The translations under genes and the position numbers were made by a program. A DNA stretch of 64,000 nucleotides. Source: Serinibacter salmoneus. GTDB lineage: Bacteria > Actinomycetota > Actinomycetes > Actinomycetales > Beutenbergiaceae. Location of the stretch: NCBI RefSeq assembly GCF_002563925.1, contig NZ_PDJD01000001.1, forward strand, positions 2,238,973 to 2,302,972. Reading direction: 5' to 3'. The notes under the pieces were generated by a model. The model was not told where the DNA came from. It searched no databases and saw nothing but the letters and a program-made list of their open reading frames with translations. Positions 1-8,747 of the stretch are shown piece after piece. Position 1 is the stretch's first letter, and every line of letters starts with the position of its first letter.

Positions 1-155
1 AGGATCAACAGCACCACGGCCATCGCCACCCCGAAGGTGACGAGGAAACCCAGCAGTCCCGGTGAGACGTCCTCGTCGGCCGGTGCCTGCGCCAGCACTT
101 CCGCTGCGAGCGGCACCACGCTCACGGCCAGGTGCGCCGTCGCCCCGGCGATCAC
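1..155 (-). CDS. small membrane protein, partial (runs off the window start)
   Basis: The reading frame opens at a GTG (155-153) that overlaps the mca stop codon as GTGA and stays open to the window edge, giving 51 codons. The peptide has a hydrophobic N-terminus, an acidic stretch, then a second hydrophobic run that looks like a membrane helix (LLGFLVTFGVAMAVVLLIL). From memory, mca in mycobacteria is also followed by a short membrane-protein gene (Rv1082-Rv1083), which fits. No function can be assigned. The four-base overlap suggests translational coupling to mca. The C-terminus lies outside the window. Confidence 0.6.
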   Translation of the reverse strand, partial: MIAGATAHLAVSVVPLAAEVLAQAPADEDVSPGLLGFLVTFGVAMAVVLLI

Positions 156-1045
156 AGGGTCACCCCCGCGAACAGATCGTCCTCGAGGTCCTCCACCGCG
201 GGGGCGCCGGCCGCGGCGGTGGCCTGCCCTGCCAAGGTGGTGCGCACCAGTTCGAACTCCTCCCAGGGCCACACCCGGGCCTCGATCTCGCGCGGGACGG
301 CGAAGAAGAAGCCGTCCGGGTCGATCTGGGTGGCGTGCGCCAGCAGCGCGGCATCACGCTGGGGGAAGAACTCGTGGACGTCGATGCGCGCGGTCACGGT
401 GCGCGATCCGCGCCCGTCCCAGCGCGCCACCCAGTCCCCGAACGGGGACTCGATGCCCTCGGCCCCCATCGCCTCGTGCAGCGCCAGGAGCCGGTCGCGG
501 GAGAAGGACACGTGGTAGTACACCTTGGGCACCTCCCACGGCTCGCCGAGTTCGGGGAAGGCCGCGGGGTCGGCAGCCGCCTCGATCGCGGCCATCGTGA
601 CCACGTGGGTCATGATGTGGTCGGGATGCGGGTAGCCGCCGTTCTCGTCGTAGGTGAGCACCACGTGCGGTCGGAAGGAGCGCAGGTGCGCCACGAGCGC
701 CCGCGAGGTCTCCTCCAGCGGCGCAAGGGCGAAGCACCCCGGCGGCAGCGGTGGCAGCGGGTCGCCCTCGGGAAGGCCGGAGTCGACGAAGCCGAGCCAT
801 ACCTGCTCCACCCCGAGCGCGGCCTTGGCCGCCGCCATCTCCTCGCGCCGCAGCGCGGGGAGGTCCTCCTGCGCGCGCGGGTCGTGCTGCAACCGCGGGT
901 TGAGCACGTCGCCGCGCTCCCCCCCGGTGCAGGTCACCACCAGCACCTCGGCGCCCTGCGCCGCGTAGCGCGCCATCGTGCCCGCCCCCTTGCTCGACTC
1001 GTCATCGGGGTGGGCGTGCACAGCCATGAGGCGTGGTGCGGTCAC
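152..1045 (-). CDS. mca: mycothiol S-conjugate amidase (LmbE/PIG-L family)
   Basis: This is a 297-residue protein with the zinc-binding AHPDDE motif at residues 11-16 and the second metal motif HPDH at about 140-143, both typical of the LmbE/PIG-L amidase family. Mca cleaves mycothiol S-conjugates to a mercapturic acid and GlcN-inositol, detoxifying electrophiles in the cytoplasm. The GTG at 1045 is chosen because AAGGAG lies five bases upstream and because the family begins just before the first zinc motif; the frame is open further upstream without support. MshB (the deacetylase in mycothiol synthesis) is a close paralogue. The neighbours, a divergent DUF4307 gene then greA, match the mca locus and argue for Mca. 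It overlaps the next gene on its strand by four bases. Confidence 0.88.
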   Translation of the reverse strand: MTAPRLMAVHAHPDDESSKGAGTMARYAAQGAEVLVVTCTGGERGDVLNPRLQHDPRAQEDLPALRREEMAAAKAALGVEQVWLGFVDSGLPEGDPLPPLPPGCFALAPLEETSRALVAHLRSFRPHVVLTYDENGGYPHPDHIMTHVVTMAAIEAAADPAAFPELGEPWEVPKVYYHVSFSRDRLLALHEAMGAEGIESPFGDWVARWDGRGSRTVTARIDVHEFFPQRDAALLAHATQIDPDGFFFAVPREIEARVWPWEEFELVRTTLAGQATAAAGAPAVEDLEDDLFAGVTL

Positions 1046-1132
1046 ATCGCTCCTTGGGAATCCTGGGCCAACCGGCGCCCGCGAACACCGGGCGCACGAC
1101 TCCCATCGTGCCACCTGAGGCAGACTGGTGAG

Positions 1133-1591
1133 GTGAGCCGACCCCGCCCGGACCAGCCCGACGACGCCGCCGCAGCCCGCGAGCGCTACCTCGAGCGGCG
1201 CTACGGGCGCGCGAACAACGCCCGGGACACCACCGATGGCCGGTCCCGCACCGCATGGGCGCTCAGCAGCGTGGTGGCCGTGGTGGTCGGCGCGGTGGCG
1301 GTGTATCTCGCGCTCGGGTCCTCCGAGCCCGGCATCACGCTCTCCCAGGCCTCCTACTCCACGCCGTCGGACTCCCTCATGGAGATCACCGTGACCGCCT
1401 ACCGGGAGGACCCCTCCCAGGCCTGGACGTGCGCATTCGAGGCGCTGGACGCCTCCCGCGCGCAGGTCGGGGTGGTCCTGGTGGACATCCCCCCGAGCGA
1501 GCAGGCCAGCGAGGTCCTCACGGTGGAGGTCCCCACCCTGGCACGCGGCGAGATCGGGCGCGCCGTGGACAACGGGTGCTACCCCGCCTGA
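1133..1591 (+). CDS. DUF4307 membrane protein
   Basis: This is a 152-residue protein with a charged cytoplasmic N-terminus rich in Arg, Asp and Glu (residues 1-40), one membrane helix (about 41-65) and an extracytoplasmic beta-type domain that ends with a conserved-looking C-terminal Cys (DNGCYPA). Another Cys occurs in the WTCAFEAL segment, so a disulfide is possible. The size, topology and position between mca and greA fit the actinobacterial DUF4307 family, whose function is unknown. The GTG start at 1133 is the only one that keeps the family length; it faces mca across an 87-bp divergent spacer. Confidence 0.75.
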   Translation: MSRPRPDQPDDAAAARERYLERRYGRANNARDTTDGRSRTAWALSSVVAVVVGAVAVYLALGSSEPGITLSQASYSTPSDSLMEITVTAYREDPSQAWTCAFEALDASRAQVGVVLVDIPPSEQASEVLTVEVPTLARGEIGRAVDNGCYPA

Positions 1592-1611
1592 GGATGCCGG
1601 GTATCATGGCC

Positions 1612-1617
1612 GTTTCG
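1612..1617 (+). promoter_or_regulatory. possible -10 element upstream of greA
   Basis: TATCAT lies in the DUF4307-greA gap, about 100 bases before the greA start. It matches the actinobacterial TANNNT -10 form. No convincing -35 is visible. Confidence 0.3.
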
Positions 1618-1714
1618 CCGCTCGCATCTGCGGGCGGCGTTCCGTATACCGGAGCGACGTGAGCGCGCCGAAGGACAGCGCCGTCGCACCCGCACGACGT
1701 CATGAGGAGGGCAC

Positions 1715-2194
1715 GTGCCTGAGACAACCTGGCTCACCAAGGATGCCTACGACCGTCTGAAGAACGAGCTGGACTACCTGTCCGGCCCCGGACGCAGCGA
1801 GATCACGGCCCGCATCGAGCAGGCCCGCTCCGAGGGCGACCTGAAGGAGAACGGCGGCTACCACGCCGCTCGCGAGGAGCAGGGCAAGGCCGAGGCCCGC
1901 ATCCGCCAACTCCAGGAGATCCTGCGCAACGCCGAGGTCGGCGACGCCCCGCCGGACGACGGCGTGGTGGAGCCGGGCATGGTCGTCACCGCCGTGGTGG
2001 GCGGGGAGGAGATGGAGTTCCTCTTCGGTTCCCGCGAGTCCGCCCAGGGTGTGGACATCGACGTGTTCTCCCCCTCCTCGGCGCTCGGTGCCGCGATCAA
2101 CGGCAAGAAGGCCGGCGACAGCACCGCCTACACCACGCCGCGTGGCGCGGAGATCCCGGTCGAGATCAAGGCCGCGAAGCCGTTCAGCGCCTGA
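1715..2194 (+). CDS. greA: transcription elongation factor GreA
   Basis: This is a 159-residue protein with the GreA layout: an N-terminal antiparallel coiled coil (about residues 5-75, with the acidic tip GDLKENGGY) followed by a C-terminal FKBP-like domain. GreA inserts its coiled coil into the RNA polymerase secondary channel and stimulates cleavage of backtracked transcripts. The GTG start at 1715 has GAGGAGGG just upstream. Length and sequence are normal for an actinobacterial GreA, and the location next to DUF4307 and mca matches other actinobacteria. It converges with ilvA, whose stop is 54 bp away. Confidence 0.95.
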   Translation: MPETTWLTKDAYDRLKNELDYLSGPGRSEITARIEQARSEGDLKENGGYHAAREEQGKAEARIRQLQEILRNAEVGDAPPDDGVVEPGMVVTAVVGGEEMEFLFGSRESAQGVDIDVFSPSSALGAAINGKKAGDSTAYTTPRGAEIPVEIKAAKPFSA

Positions 2195-2248
2195 GCGCCC
2201 ACCCTCACCGGTGAGGGACGCACGCGAGGTGGGCGGCGCCGTCGGGCC

Positions 2249-3493
2249 TCATCGCTCGACGGCGCCGTACCCCGCATCCCGCACCCGCTCCAGGGTCTCC
2301 TGGGCGTGGCTGCGTCCCTTGGTGACCACCTCGAGGTCCACGGCGGTCTCATCGACCCCCAGCCCCGGTCCGGTGCGCACGTGGGAGACCGTCACCACAT
2401 CGGCGCCGGCCTCGGCGACCACCGCCAGCAGCCCGGCCAGAAGACCTGGCCGGTCGGTCAGGGTGCAGCGCAGGTGCAGGTAGCGCCCGGCGGCGGCCAT
2501 GCCGTATCGGAAGACCTTGCGCAGCACGATCGGGTCGACGTTGCCGCCCGAGAGCACCGCGACCACCGGGCGGCCGTGGTCGATCACGTCCGCGAGTTCG
2601 CCACGCCGGGTCACGAGCGCCGCCAGGCCCGCCGCTCCGGCGGGCTCCACCACCTGCTTGGCACGTTCGGCCAGGGCGAGCACGGTGCGGGAGATGTCCT
2701 CCTCCGAGACCGTCACCACGCGCACGTCCCGCCCCGCCATCACCGCCAGCGGCACCGCACCTGGCTCGGCCACCGCGATACCGTCCGCCATGGTGCGGCC
2801 GGTGTGCACCCGCACGGGATGCCCGGCGGCGAGGCTCGGCGCCCACGCCGAGGCCCGCTCGGCCTGCACCGCCACCACCCGCACCGAGTCAGGGAGCGCG
2901 GCGCGGATCCCCGCGACCAACCCGCCGCCGCCGGCGGGTACCAGCACGGTTCCCACGTCGGGCACCTGCTCGAGGATCTCCAGCCCCACCGTTCCCTGGC
3001 CTGCCACCACGTCCGGGTGGTCGAACGGGTGGATGTAGGTGCGACCCTCCGCCTCGGCCTGCGCCCGGGCGCGTGCCATGGCGTCCTCCACCCGGTCGCC
3101 TCCCAGCACCACGCGGGCGCCGTAGGACTCGGTGGCCTCCACCTTCGGCAGGGCGGCATCCGCGGGCATGTGGACCACGGCGTCGATCCCCAGCCGGCGG
3201 GCGGCGTAGGCCACGCCCTGGGCGTGATTGCCCGCGGAGGCCGCGACCACGCCCCGCTCGCGCTGCTCGGGCGCAAGCCGCGCGAGACGCACCAGCGCCC
3301 CCCGCACCTTGAAGGAGCCGGTGCGCTGCAGGTGCTCGCACTTGAGCATCACGCGGGCGCCGGCGAGGTCGGAGAACGCCTCGCTGGACTGCATCGGGGT
3401 GCGGTGCACCACCGGATCGACGATCTCGCGGGCGGCGCGGACGTCCGCTTCCAGCACGGGGCGAGCGGGGTGGTCGGGGTCGAGGTGTGCCAC
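2249..3493 (-). CDS. ilvA: threonine ammonia-lyase with C-terminal ACT-like domain
   Basis: This is a PLP enzyme of fold type II, converting threonine to 2-oxobutyrate and ammonia for isoleucine synthesis. The PLP lysine is in SFKVRGA (residue 62), and a glycine-rich phosphate loop (PAGGGGL) lies near residue 188. The C-terminal 80 residues begin with LRCTLTDRPGLLAGLLAVV, an ACT-like regulatory domain. A single short ACT domain is typical of the 400-420 residue form rather than the long two-ACT IlvA. The GTG at 3493 gives 414 residues, the usual length, but its purine run is too close to the start; an ATG at 3529 is the alternative and also lacks a good ribosome-binding site. Serine dehydratase activity is possible. 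Confidence 0.88.
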   Translation of the reverse strand: MAHLDPDHPARPVLEADVRAAREIVDPVVHRTPMQSSEAFSDLAGARVMLKCEHLQRTGSFKVRGALVRLARLAPEQRERGVVAASAGNHAQGVAYAARRLGIDAVVHMPADAALPKVEATESYGARVVLGGDRVEDAMARARAQAEAEGRTYIHPFDHPDVVAGQGTVGLEILEQVPDVGTVLVPAGGGGLVAGIRAALPDSVRVVAVQAERASAWAPSLAAGHPVRVHTGRTMADGIAVAEPGAVPLAVMAGRDVRVVTVSEEDISRTVLALAERAKQVVEPAGAAGLAALVTRRGELADVIDHGRPVVAVLSGGNVDPIVLRKVFRYGMAAAGRYLHLRCTLTDRPGLLAGLLAVVAEAGADVVTVSHVRTGPGLGVDETAVDLEVVTKGRSHAQETLERVRDAGYGAVER

Positions 3494-3616
3494 TCCCCCA
3501 GCGTGCCACCGCGCCCGGGGAACAGCCATGAGCGTCGGCGCGTTCCACTCCATGAGGCGATGCCGCTCGCGGCGTGAGACCGCCCGCCCGATCCAGCGCA
3601 GAACCGAGAGGACACC

Positions 3617-4255
3617 ATGTTCTTCCGCCAGGCCCCCACCATGGTCACCGCCGACGAGGCCCTGCCCGGCCGCGAGGAGCCCGCCTTCACCGTCCCGGGC
3701 GTGCACCGCGTGCTCGGCACGCCGCTGCGTGGCCCGTGGCCCGAGGGCACCGAGCAGCTCTACGTGGCCATGGGGTGTTTCTGGGGTGAGGAGAAGCACT
3801 TCTGGCAGCTGCCCGGGGTGGTGACCACCGCCGTCGGCTACATGGGCGGCTTCACGCCGAACCCGACCTACGAGGAGACCTGCACCGGGCGCACCGGGCA
3901 CACCGAGACCGTGATGATCGCCTACGACCCGGCCGCGATCAGCATCGAGCAGCTGCTCGAGGTGTTCTGGACGCAGCACGACCCCACGCAGGTCTTCCGC
4001 CAGGGCAACGACCGCGGCACCCAATACCGCTCGGCGATCTACTGGACCACGCCCGAGCAGGCGAAGGCCATCGAGGCCTCGGCCGCCGCGTACCAGCCGC
4101 GACTGACGGCCGCCGGATACGGCGAGATCGCCACGGAGATCCGCGACGCGCGCGAGGCCGGACCCTTCTGGTACGCCGAGGGTTACCACCAGCAGTACCT
4201 GGTGGCGAACCCGAACGGGTACTGCCCGGTGCACGCCACCGGCGTCACGTTCTAG
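3617..4255 (+). CDS. msrA: peptide-methionine (S)-S-oxide reductase
   Basis: This is a 212-residue MsrA, which repairs S-sulfoxides of methionine in proteins after oxidative damage. The catalytic motif GCFWGEE is present with Cys54, followed by the conserved TAVGYMGG and HTETV segments. A second cysteine at about residue 203 (GYCPVH) is placed like the resolving cysteine of thioredoxin-recycled MsrA enzymes. ATG 3617 follows GAGAGGA at good spacing. The gene is divergent from ilvA and converges on glgP. It has no neighbouring msrB. Confidence 0.95.
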   Translation: MFFRQAPTMVTADEALPGREEPAFTVPGVHRVLGTPLRGPWPEGTEQLYVAMGCFWGEEKHFWQLPGVVTTAVGYMGGFTPNPTYEETCTGRTGHTETVMIAYDPAAISIEQLLEVFWTQHDPTQVFRQGNDRGTQYRSAIYWTTPEQAKAIEASAAAYQPRLTAAGYGEIATEIRDAREAGPFWYAEGYHQQYLVANPNGYCPVHATGVTF

Positions 4256-4328
4256 CGCGCCGGTCGGTTCCGGCCCGACCCCGCGCGCCCCGCGCACCGG
4301 CGGAGCGCACCCCTGCGCTTCCCTGCAG

Positions 4329-4423
4329 CGCCGAGCGATGAGTTGCGCACGCCCAGCGCAGGCAAACCCTGCGCAACCACACGCTCGGCGACCCGTGGAC
4401 GGCGCAACCGCGTGCTCGGCGAG
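4329..4423. repeat. inverted plus direct repeat cluster in the msrA-glgP gap
   Basis: The segment TGCGCAAC-N5-GCTCGGCG occurs three times: inverted at 4329-4349, direct at 4370-4390, and direct again (minus the first T) at 4402-4421. The inverted and first direct copies can pair as 8 bp plus 9 bp around a four-base internal loop. The third copy could compete as the 3' arm. A smaller hairpin (4356-4362 with 4368-4374) lies inside. No gene is visible in 4256-4505. Confidence 0.5.
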
Positions 4424-4442
4424 GGTCCGGGCGGGCGGGCGG

Positions 4443-4488
4443 GACGACGACGGCGCGCCACCCGAGGGGGTTGCGCGCCGTCGTTGTC
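4443..4488 (-). terminator. strong hairpin terminator after glgP
   Basis: The arms 4443-4458 and 4473-4488 pair over 16 positions with one G-T wobble around a 14-base loop, just past the glgP stop. There is no T-run. It may also stop msrA transcription from the other side. Confidence 0.7.
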
Positions 4489-4505
4489 GGCTCAGGAGCG
4501 TCGGC

Positions 4506-7040
4506 TCAGAAGGCCGGCGGCGTGTGCCAGATCCGGTCGATGTAGTCGCGCATCGAGCGGTCGGAGGAGAAGAAGCCGCTGCGCGCCACGTTGAGGATGG
4601 CCGCGCGGGTCCACTCCTCCTGGTCCGCGTAGGCGGCGTCCACCTTGTCCTGCGCCTCGATGTAGGCGGCGTAGTCGGCCAACGCGAGGAAGCGGTCCTC
4701 CTGCAGCAGGTTGCCCACCACGGAGTCGAACATGTGGCGGTCCCCGCCGGAGAAGACGCCCGAGGCGATCGCGTCGATGGCGCGGCGCAGTTCCGGGTTG
4801 CTCTCGTAGTAGGAACTCGGCACGTAGCCCGCGGCCTGCAGGGCCTCCACCTCGGGCTCCAGCATGCCGAAGAGGAAGAAGTTCTCATCGCCCACGAGTT
4901 GGCGGATCTCGACGTTCGCGCCGTCGTCGGTGCCGATTGTCAGGGCCCCGTTGAGCGCGAACTTCATGTTCCCGGTGCCGGAGGCCTCCTTCCCGGCGAG
5001 CGAGATCTGCTCGGACAGGTCGGCGGCGGGGATGACCTTCTCCGCGAGCGTCACGTTGTAGTTCGGCGGGAAGATGACCTTCAGCCGGCCCTCGAGCCGC
5101 TCGTCATTGTTCACCGTGGACCCCACCGCATTGATGAGGTGGATGATGTCCTTCGCCATCTTGTAACCCGGCGCGGCCTTGGCGCCGAAGATGAAGGTGC
5201 GCGGGGTGAGGTCGGCCGCGGCCACCTCACCGGAGACCACCCGGTTGTACTGGGTGATGATGTGCAGCACCTTCAGCGTCTGGCGCTTGTACTCGTGCAG
5301 GCGCTTGACCATGACGTCGAGCATGTGGCCGTCGCTGACCGACACGCCGTCGCGCTCGGTGAGCACCGCGTGCAGGCGGCGCTTGTTCGCGGCCTTCACC
5401 TCCCGGAAGCGGGCGCGGAACTCCTCGTCCGCCGCGAACGGCTCCAGCTCGCGCAGCCGCTCCAGGTCGGTCAACCAGCCCACCCCGATGGACTCGGTGA
5501 TGAGTTCGGACAGGCCGGGGTTGGCCAGGCGCACGAACCGGCGCGGCGTGATGCCGTTGGTGACGTTGGTGAACTTGCCCGGGTAGAACTCGTTGAAGTC
5601 GGGCAGCACCTTGTCGCGCAGCAACTGGGAGTGCAGTTCGGCCACGCCGTTGACCTTCGAGCCGGCCACGGTGGCGAGGTAGGCCATCCGCACGGAGCGC
5701 TCGGGGTGCTCGGCGATGATCGACATCCGCCGGATGCGCAGCTCGTCGTCGCCGAAGCGCTCGCGGACCTCCTCGAGGAACTCCTCGTTGATCCGGTAGA
5801 TGATCTCCAGGTGGCGCGGCAGCAGGCGGCCGAGCAGCTCCACCGACCACACCTCCAGCGCCTCCGGCAGCAGGGTGTGACACGTGTAGGCGAAGCAGCC
5901 CTTGGTGATCTCCCACGCGGTGTCCCACGCCAGCCCCTTCTCGTCCACGAGCACGCGCATGAGCTCGGGCACCGCGATCACGGGGTGGGTGTCGTTGAGC
6001 TGGAAGATGATGCGCTCGGGGAGCTTCGTGAGGTCGAAGTCCTCGGGCAGCACGTCCTCGAGGAAGTCCGCGATCGAGGCCGCCACGAAGAAGTACTGCT
6101 GCTGCAGGCGCAGTTCCTTGCCCTGCGGGGTGGAGTCCTCCGGGTAGAGCACCTTGGAGATGTTCTCCGCGAAGGTCTGCGAGCGCACGGCCTCCTCGTA
6201 GTCACCGGAGTTGAAGATGCGTAGGTCGAACCGCTCGGTGGCCACCGAGCGCCACAGCCGCAGGGTGTTCACGCGGCCGTTCTGGTAGCCCGGCACCATG
6301 TAGTTGTACGGGACTGCCTGCACGGTCCAGGCGGGCACCCAGCGGGTGCGCTCGGCGCCGTCGGAGTCGGTGTAGGTCTCGGTGTGTCCCCCGAAGGAGA
6401 CCTCCTGTGCGGAGTCGGGGTGCGGGAACTCCCACGGCGCGCCGAGCGCGAGCCAGGAGTCGGGCTGCTCCACCTGGCGCCCGTCTACGAAGGTCTGGCG
6501 GAAGATCCCGAACTCGTACCGGATGCCGTACCCGATGCACGGCACACTCATGGTCGCGAGGGAATCGACGAAGCAGGCGGCGAGGCGCCCGAGGCCGCCG
6601 TTGCCCAGGCCAGGCTCCACCTCCTGGGCGCGCAGATCGGCGATGTCGATGCCACACTGCGCGAGCCCGTCCGCCACGATGTCCGTGAGGTCGGTGGCCA
6701 GCAGGGCGTTGCCCAGCTGGCGTCCGAGGAGGTACTCCGCCGACAGGTAGGCCACACCCTTGGCCTGGGTCTCCTTCTGGCGACGCATGGTCTCGAGCCA
6801 GCGCGCCATGAGGTAGTGCCGCACGGTGCGGGCCAGCGCCAGGTACTGGTCGTTGACGGTGGAGGCCGAGAGCGCGACGCCCTGACCGAAGTTGAGCTCG
6901 CGCAGGAACTCACGGACGAAGCCGTCGACGCTGACCGGCGGGCTGCTCACCGGGGCGAGCGCCAACGGATGGCTCCGGTTCGGGCCGCCGTCGGCGGGTT
7001 CGGGGGCGGGTGTCTCGGTCGTCTCGACGCTGTTAGCCAC
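4506..7040 (-). CDS. glgP: glycogen phosphorylase (GT35)
   Basis: This is an 844-residue GT35 enzyme that releases glucose-1-phosphate from glycogen or maltodextrin using PLP. Family landmarks are GNGGLGRLAACF near residue 110, the C-terminal EASGTGNMKFALNGAL segment that carries the PLP lysine, and GTDDGANVEI. Length is normal for the bacterial enzyme. The start is uncertain: GTG 7040 is preferred, while an ATG at 7067 in the same frame would add nine residues; neither has a clear ribosome-binding site. A hairpin terminator follows the stop. No other glycogen gene is adjacent. Confidence 0.93.
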   Translation of the reverse strand: MANSVETTETPAPEPADGGPNRSHPLALAPVSSPPVSVDGFVREFLRELNFGQGVALSASTVNDQYLALARTVRHYLMARWLETMRRQKETQAKGVAYLSAEYLLGRQLGNALLATDLTDIVADGLAQCGIDIADLRAQEVEPGLGNGGLGRLAACFVDSLATMSVPCIGYGIRYEFGIFRQTFVDGRQVEQPDSWLALGAPWEFPHPDSAQEVSFGGHTETYTDSDGAERTRWVPAWTVQAVPYNYMVPGYQNGRVNTLRLWRSVATERFDLRIFNSGDYEEAVRSQTFAENISKVLYPEDSTPQGKELRLQQQYFFVAASIADFLEDVLPEDFDLTKLPERIIFQLNDTHPVIAVPELMRVLVDEKGLAWDTAWEITKGCFAYTCHTLLPEALEVWSVELLGRLLPRHLEIIYRINEEFLEEVRERFGDDELRIRRMSIIAEHPERSVRMAYLATVAGSKVNGVAELHSQLLRDKVLPDFNEFYPGKFTNVTNGITPRRFVRLANPGLSELITESIGVGWLTDLERLRELEPFAADEEFRARFREVKAANKRRLHAVLTERDGVSVSDGHMLDVMVKRLHEYKRQTLKVLHIITQYNRVVSGEVAAADLTPRTFIFGAKAAPGYKMAKDIIHLINAVGSTVNNDERLEGRLKVIFPPNYNVTLAEKVIPAADLSEQISLAGKEASGTGNMKFALNGALTIGTDDGANVEIRQLVGDENFFLFGMLEPEVEALQAAGYVPSSYYESNPELRRAIDAIASGVFSGGDRHMFDSVVGNLLQEDRFLALADYAAYIEAQDKVDAAYADQEEWTRAAILNVARSGFFSSDRSMRDYIDRIWHTPPAF

Positions 7041-7166
7041 GGGACCACGGTAGCGGTCCCGGCCCATTTCGCCAGGCCAAGCATGTGACGCGACGGCGCC
7101 ACCCACCCGCCGCAGTCCGCCCACCTGCAAGTTTCAGCAAGTCTTGCGAGGCTGGCGTGACGGAGA

Positions 7167-8282
7167 TCACACCGCGCGTGTCCACGCGAGCAACTCCTCC
7201 ACGTCCCACGTGGTCACGATGCGCCCGGCCGGGACCTCCCGCGCCGCCGCCCGGGAGTACCCCAGCGCCAACCAGTCCTGCTGCCCGGGGGCGTGGGAGT
7301 CGGAGTCGACGGCGAACAGGCAGCCGCTCTCCAGCGCCAGGTCGATCAGGGCGTCCGGTGGGTCACAGCGCTCCGGGCGCGCATTGATCTCGATCGCCGT
7401 CCCGAACGACTCCGCCGCGGCGAAGACGATCTCGGCCTCGAACTGCGAGGGCGGCCGCGTGCCACGCGATCCGGTGACCAGACGACCCGTGCAGTGCCCG
7501 AGCACGTCCAGGTGGGGGTTCGCGATCGCCGTCACCATCCGCCGCGTCATGGCCGCCGAGGGCATCCGCAGCTCGGAGTGCACCGAGCCGACCACGATGT
7601 CCAGCTCAGCGAGGAGGTCCTCCTCCTGATCCAGCGACCCGTCCTCGAGGATGTCGACCTCGATGGCCGTCAGTACGCGCAGCTCCACGCCGTCGCGCTG
7701 CAGCGCGGCGTTGAGTGTCGCGATGCTCGCGATCTGTTCCCGCAGCCGTTGCGGGCTCAGTCCGTTCGCCACCCGCAGCCGGGGCGAGTGGTCCGAGATC
7801 GCGATGTACTCCCGCCCCAGCCGGGCGGCCACCGCCGCCATCTCGGTCAGGGGCGCTCCGCCGTCGGAGGCCTCGGTGTGCATGTGCAGGTCACCCCGGG
7901 CCCGGGCGAAGAGCGCCCGCCCGGCGGCGTCCTCGGCCGCGAGCGTCGGCGCCGCCCCCGCCCTCGCCTCTGCGAGGCCCCGGGGGACGCCGCCGGCGAG
8001 CGATTCACAGATGGCCGCGGCTGTCGAGGCCCCGATGCCCTGCACCCGCTGCCACGCAGTCTTGGTGACCCCGAGGCCGGCGATGTGCTCCTCGGTCATC
8101 CCGGCCACGGTGTCCGCGGCCCGGCGGTACGCCTTCACGCGGTGCGTATCGGCGCCCGCGCGTTCACGCCAGAACGCGATCTCGCGCAGGGCGGCGACGG
8201 GGTTCCCCGGGGCGGGATCGGCGCCGGTGCGCGCCGCCTCGGGCAGCACCGACGAGCCCCAGGGGCCCCCGTCGATCAGCAT
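7167..8282 (-). CDS. PHP-domain metal-dependent phosphoesterase with N-terminal helix-hairpin-helix region
   Basis: This is a 371-residue protein. Residues 30-100 form a helical region like the helix-hairpin-helix part of PolX (KTAWQRVQGIGASTAAAI). From about residue 128 a PHP domain begins with GDLHMHTEASDGG and continues with ISDHSPR, GSVHSELR and DSDSHAP, supplying the metal-binding His and Asp residues. It resembles the C-terminal half of bacterial family-X DNA polymerase but has no nucleotidyltransferase domain. It could be a nuclease or phosphatase; the substrate is unknown. The gene starts seven bases after the FKBP gene stop and is probably co-transcribed with it. Confidence 0.8.
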   Translation of the reverse strand: MLIDGGPWGSSVLPEAARTGADPAPGNPVAALREIAFWRERAGADTHRVKAYRRAADTVAGMTEEHIAGLGVTKTAWQRVQGIGASTAAAICESLAGGVPRGLAEARAGAAPTLAAEDAAGRALFARARGDLHMHTEASDGGAPLTEMAAVAARLGREYIAISDHSPRLRVANGLSPQRLREQIASIATLNAALQRDGVELRVLTAIEVDILEDGSLDQEEDLLAELDIVVGSVHSELRMPSAAMTRRMVTAIANPHLDVLGHCTGRLVTGSRGTRPPSQFEAEIVFAAAESFGTAIEINARPERCDPPDALIDLALESGCLFAVDSDSHAPGQQDWLALGYSRAAAREVPAGRIVTTWDVEELLAWTRAV

Positions 8283-8289
8283 GAGGAAC

Positions 8290-8691
8290 TCAGCCAGCGC
8301 CGATGAGGTCGACGACGAAGACGAGGGTGTCGCCGCCGCGGATACCGGCCTGCGGCACGCCGCGCTCGCCGTAGCCCAGGTGTGGGGGGATCGAGACCAG
8401 CACGCGGGAGCCGAGCTGCTGGCCCACGAACGCGTCGTCCCAGCCGGCGATCACGGCGCCCACGCCGATCGGGAACTGGATGGAGGAGCCGCGGTCGTAG
8501 GAGTTGTCGAACATCGCACCGTCCCAGACCTGGCCGTAGTAGTGCACGTCGATGGTCTGGCCGGCCTCGACCACCTCGCCGTCACCCTGCTCGAGGATGA
8601 GCACCTGCAGCTCCTCGGGAGCGGCGGTCTCGGGGAAGGTGAGTTCCGGCTTCTCGCCGAAGGTGCCGGATGCGGTGGGGAGCGTGGACAT
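8290..8691 (-). CDS. FKBP-type peptidyl-prolyl cis-trans isomerase
   Basis: This is a 133-residue cytoplasmic FKBP with no signal peptide. The fold is marked by VHYYGQVWDGAMFDNSYDRG, FPIGVGAVIAGWDDAF and SIPPHLGYGERG, the usual active-site segments. It catalyses proline isomerisation during protein folding. ATG 8691 has GAGAGGA at good spacing. The PHP-domain gene follows seven bases downstream on the same strand, so the two probably form an operon; no functional link is evident. Confidence 0.92.
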   Translation of the reverse strand: MSTLPTASGTFGEKPELTFPETAAPEELQVLILEQGDGEVVEAGQTIDVHYYGQVWDGAMFDNSYDRGSSIQFPIGVGAVIAGWDDAFVGQQLGSRVLVSIPPHLGYGERGVPQAGIRGGDTLVFVVDLIGAG

Positions 8692-8747
8692 GGGGTTCCT
8701 CTCGATCACGCGGTGCTGGGATGTCCCCGCCACCCTAGCGGCGGGCA

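Noticed and set aside
2202-2217. Palindrome after greA as a terminator
   Set aside because: The 16-bp palindrome has no loop and cannot form a normal hairpin; a longer 7-bp stem around it is weak.
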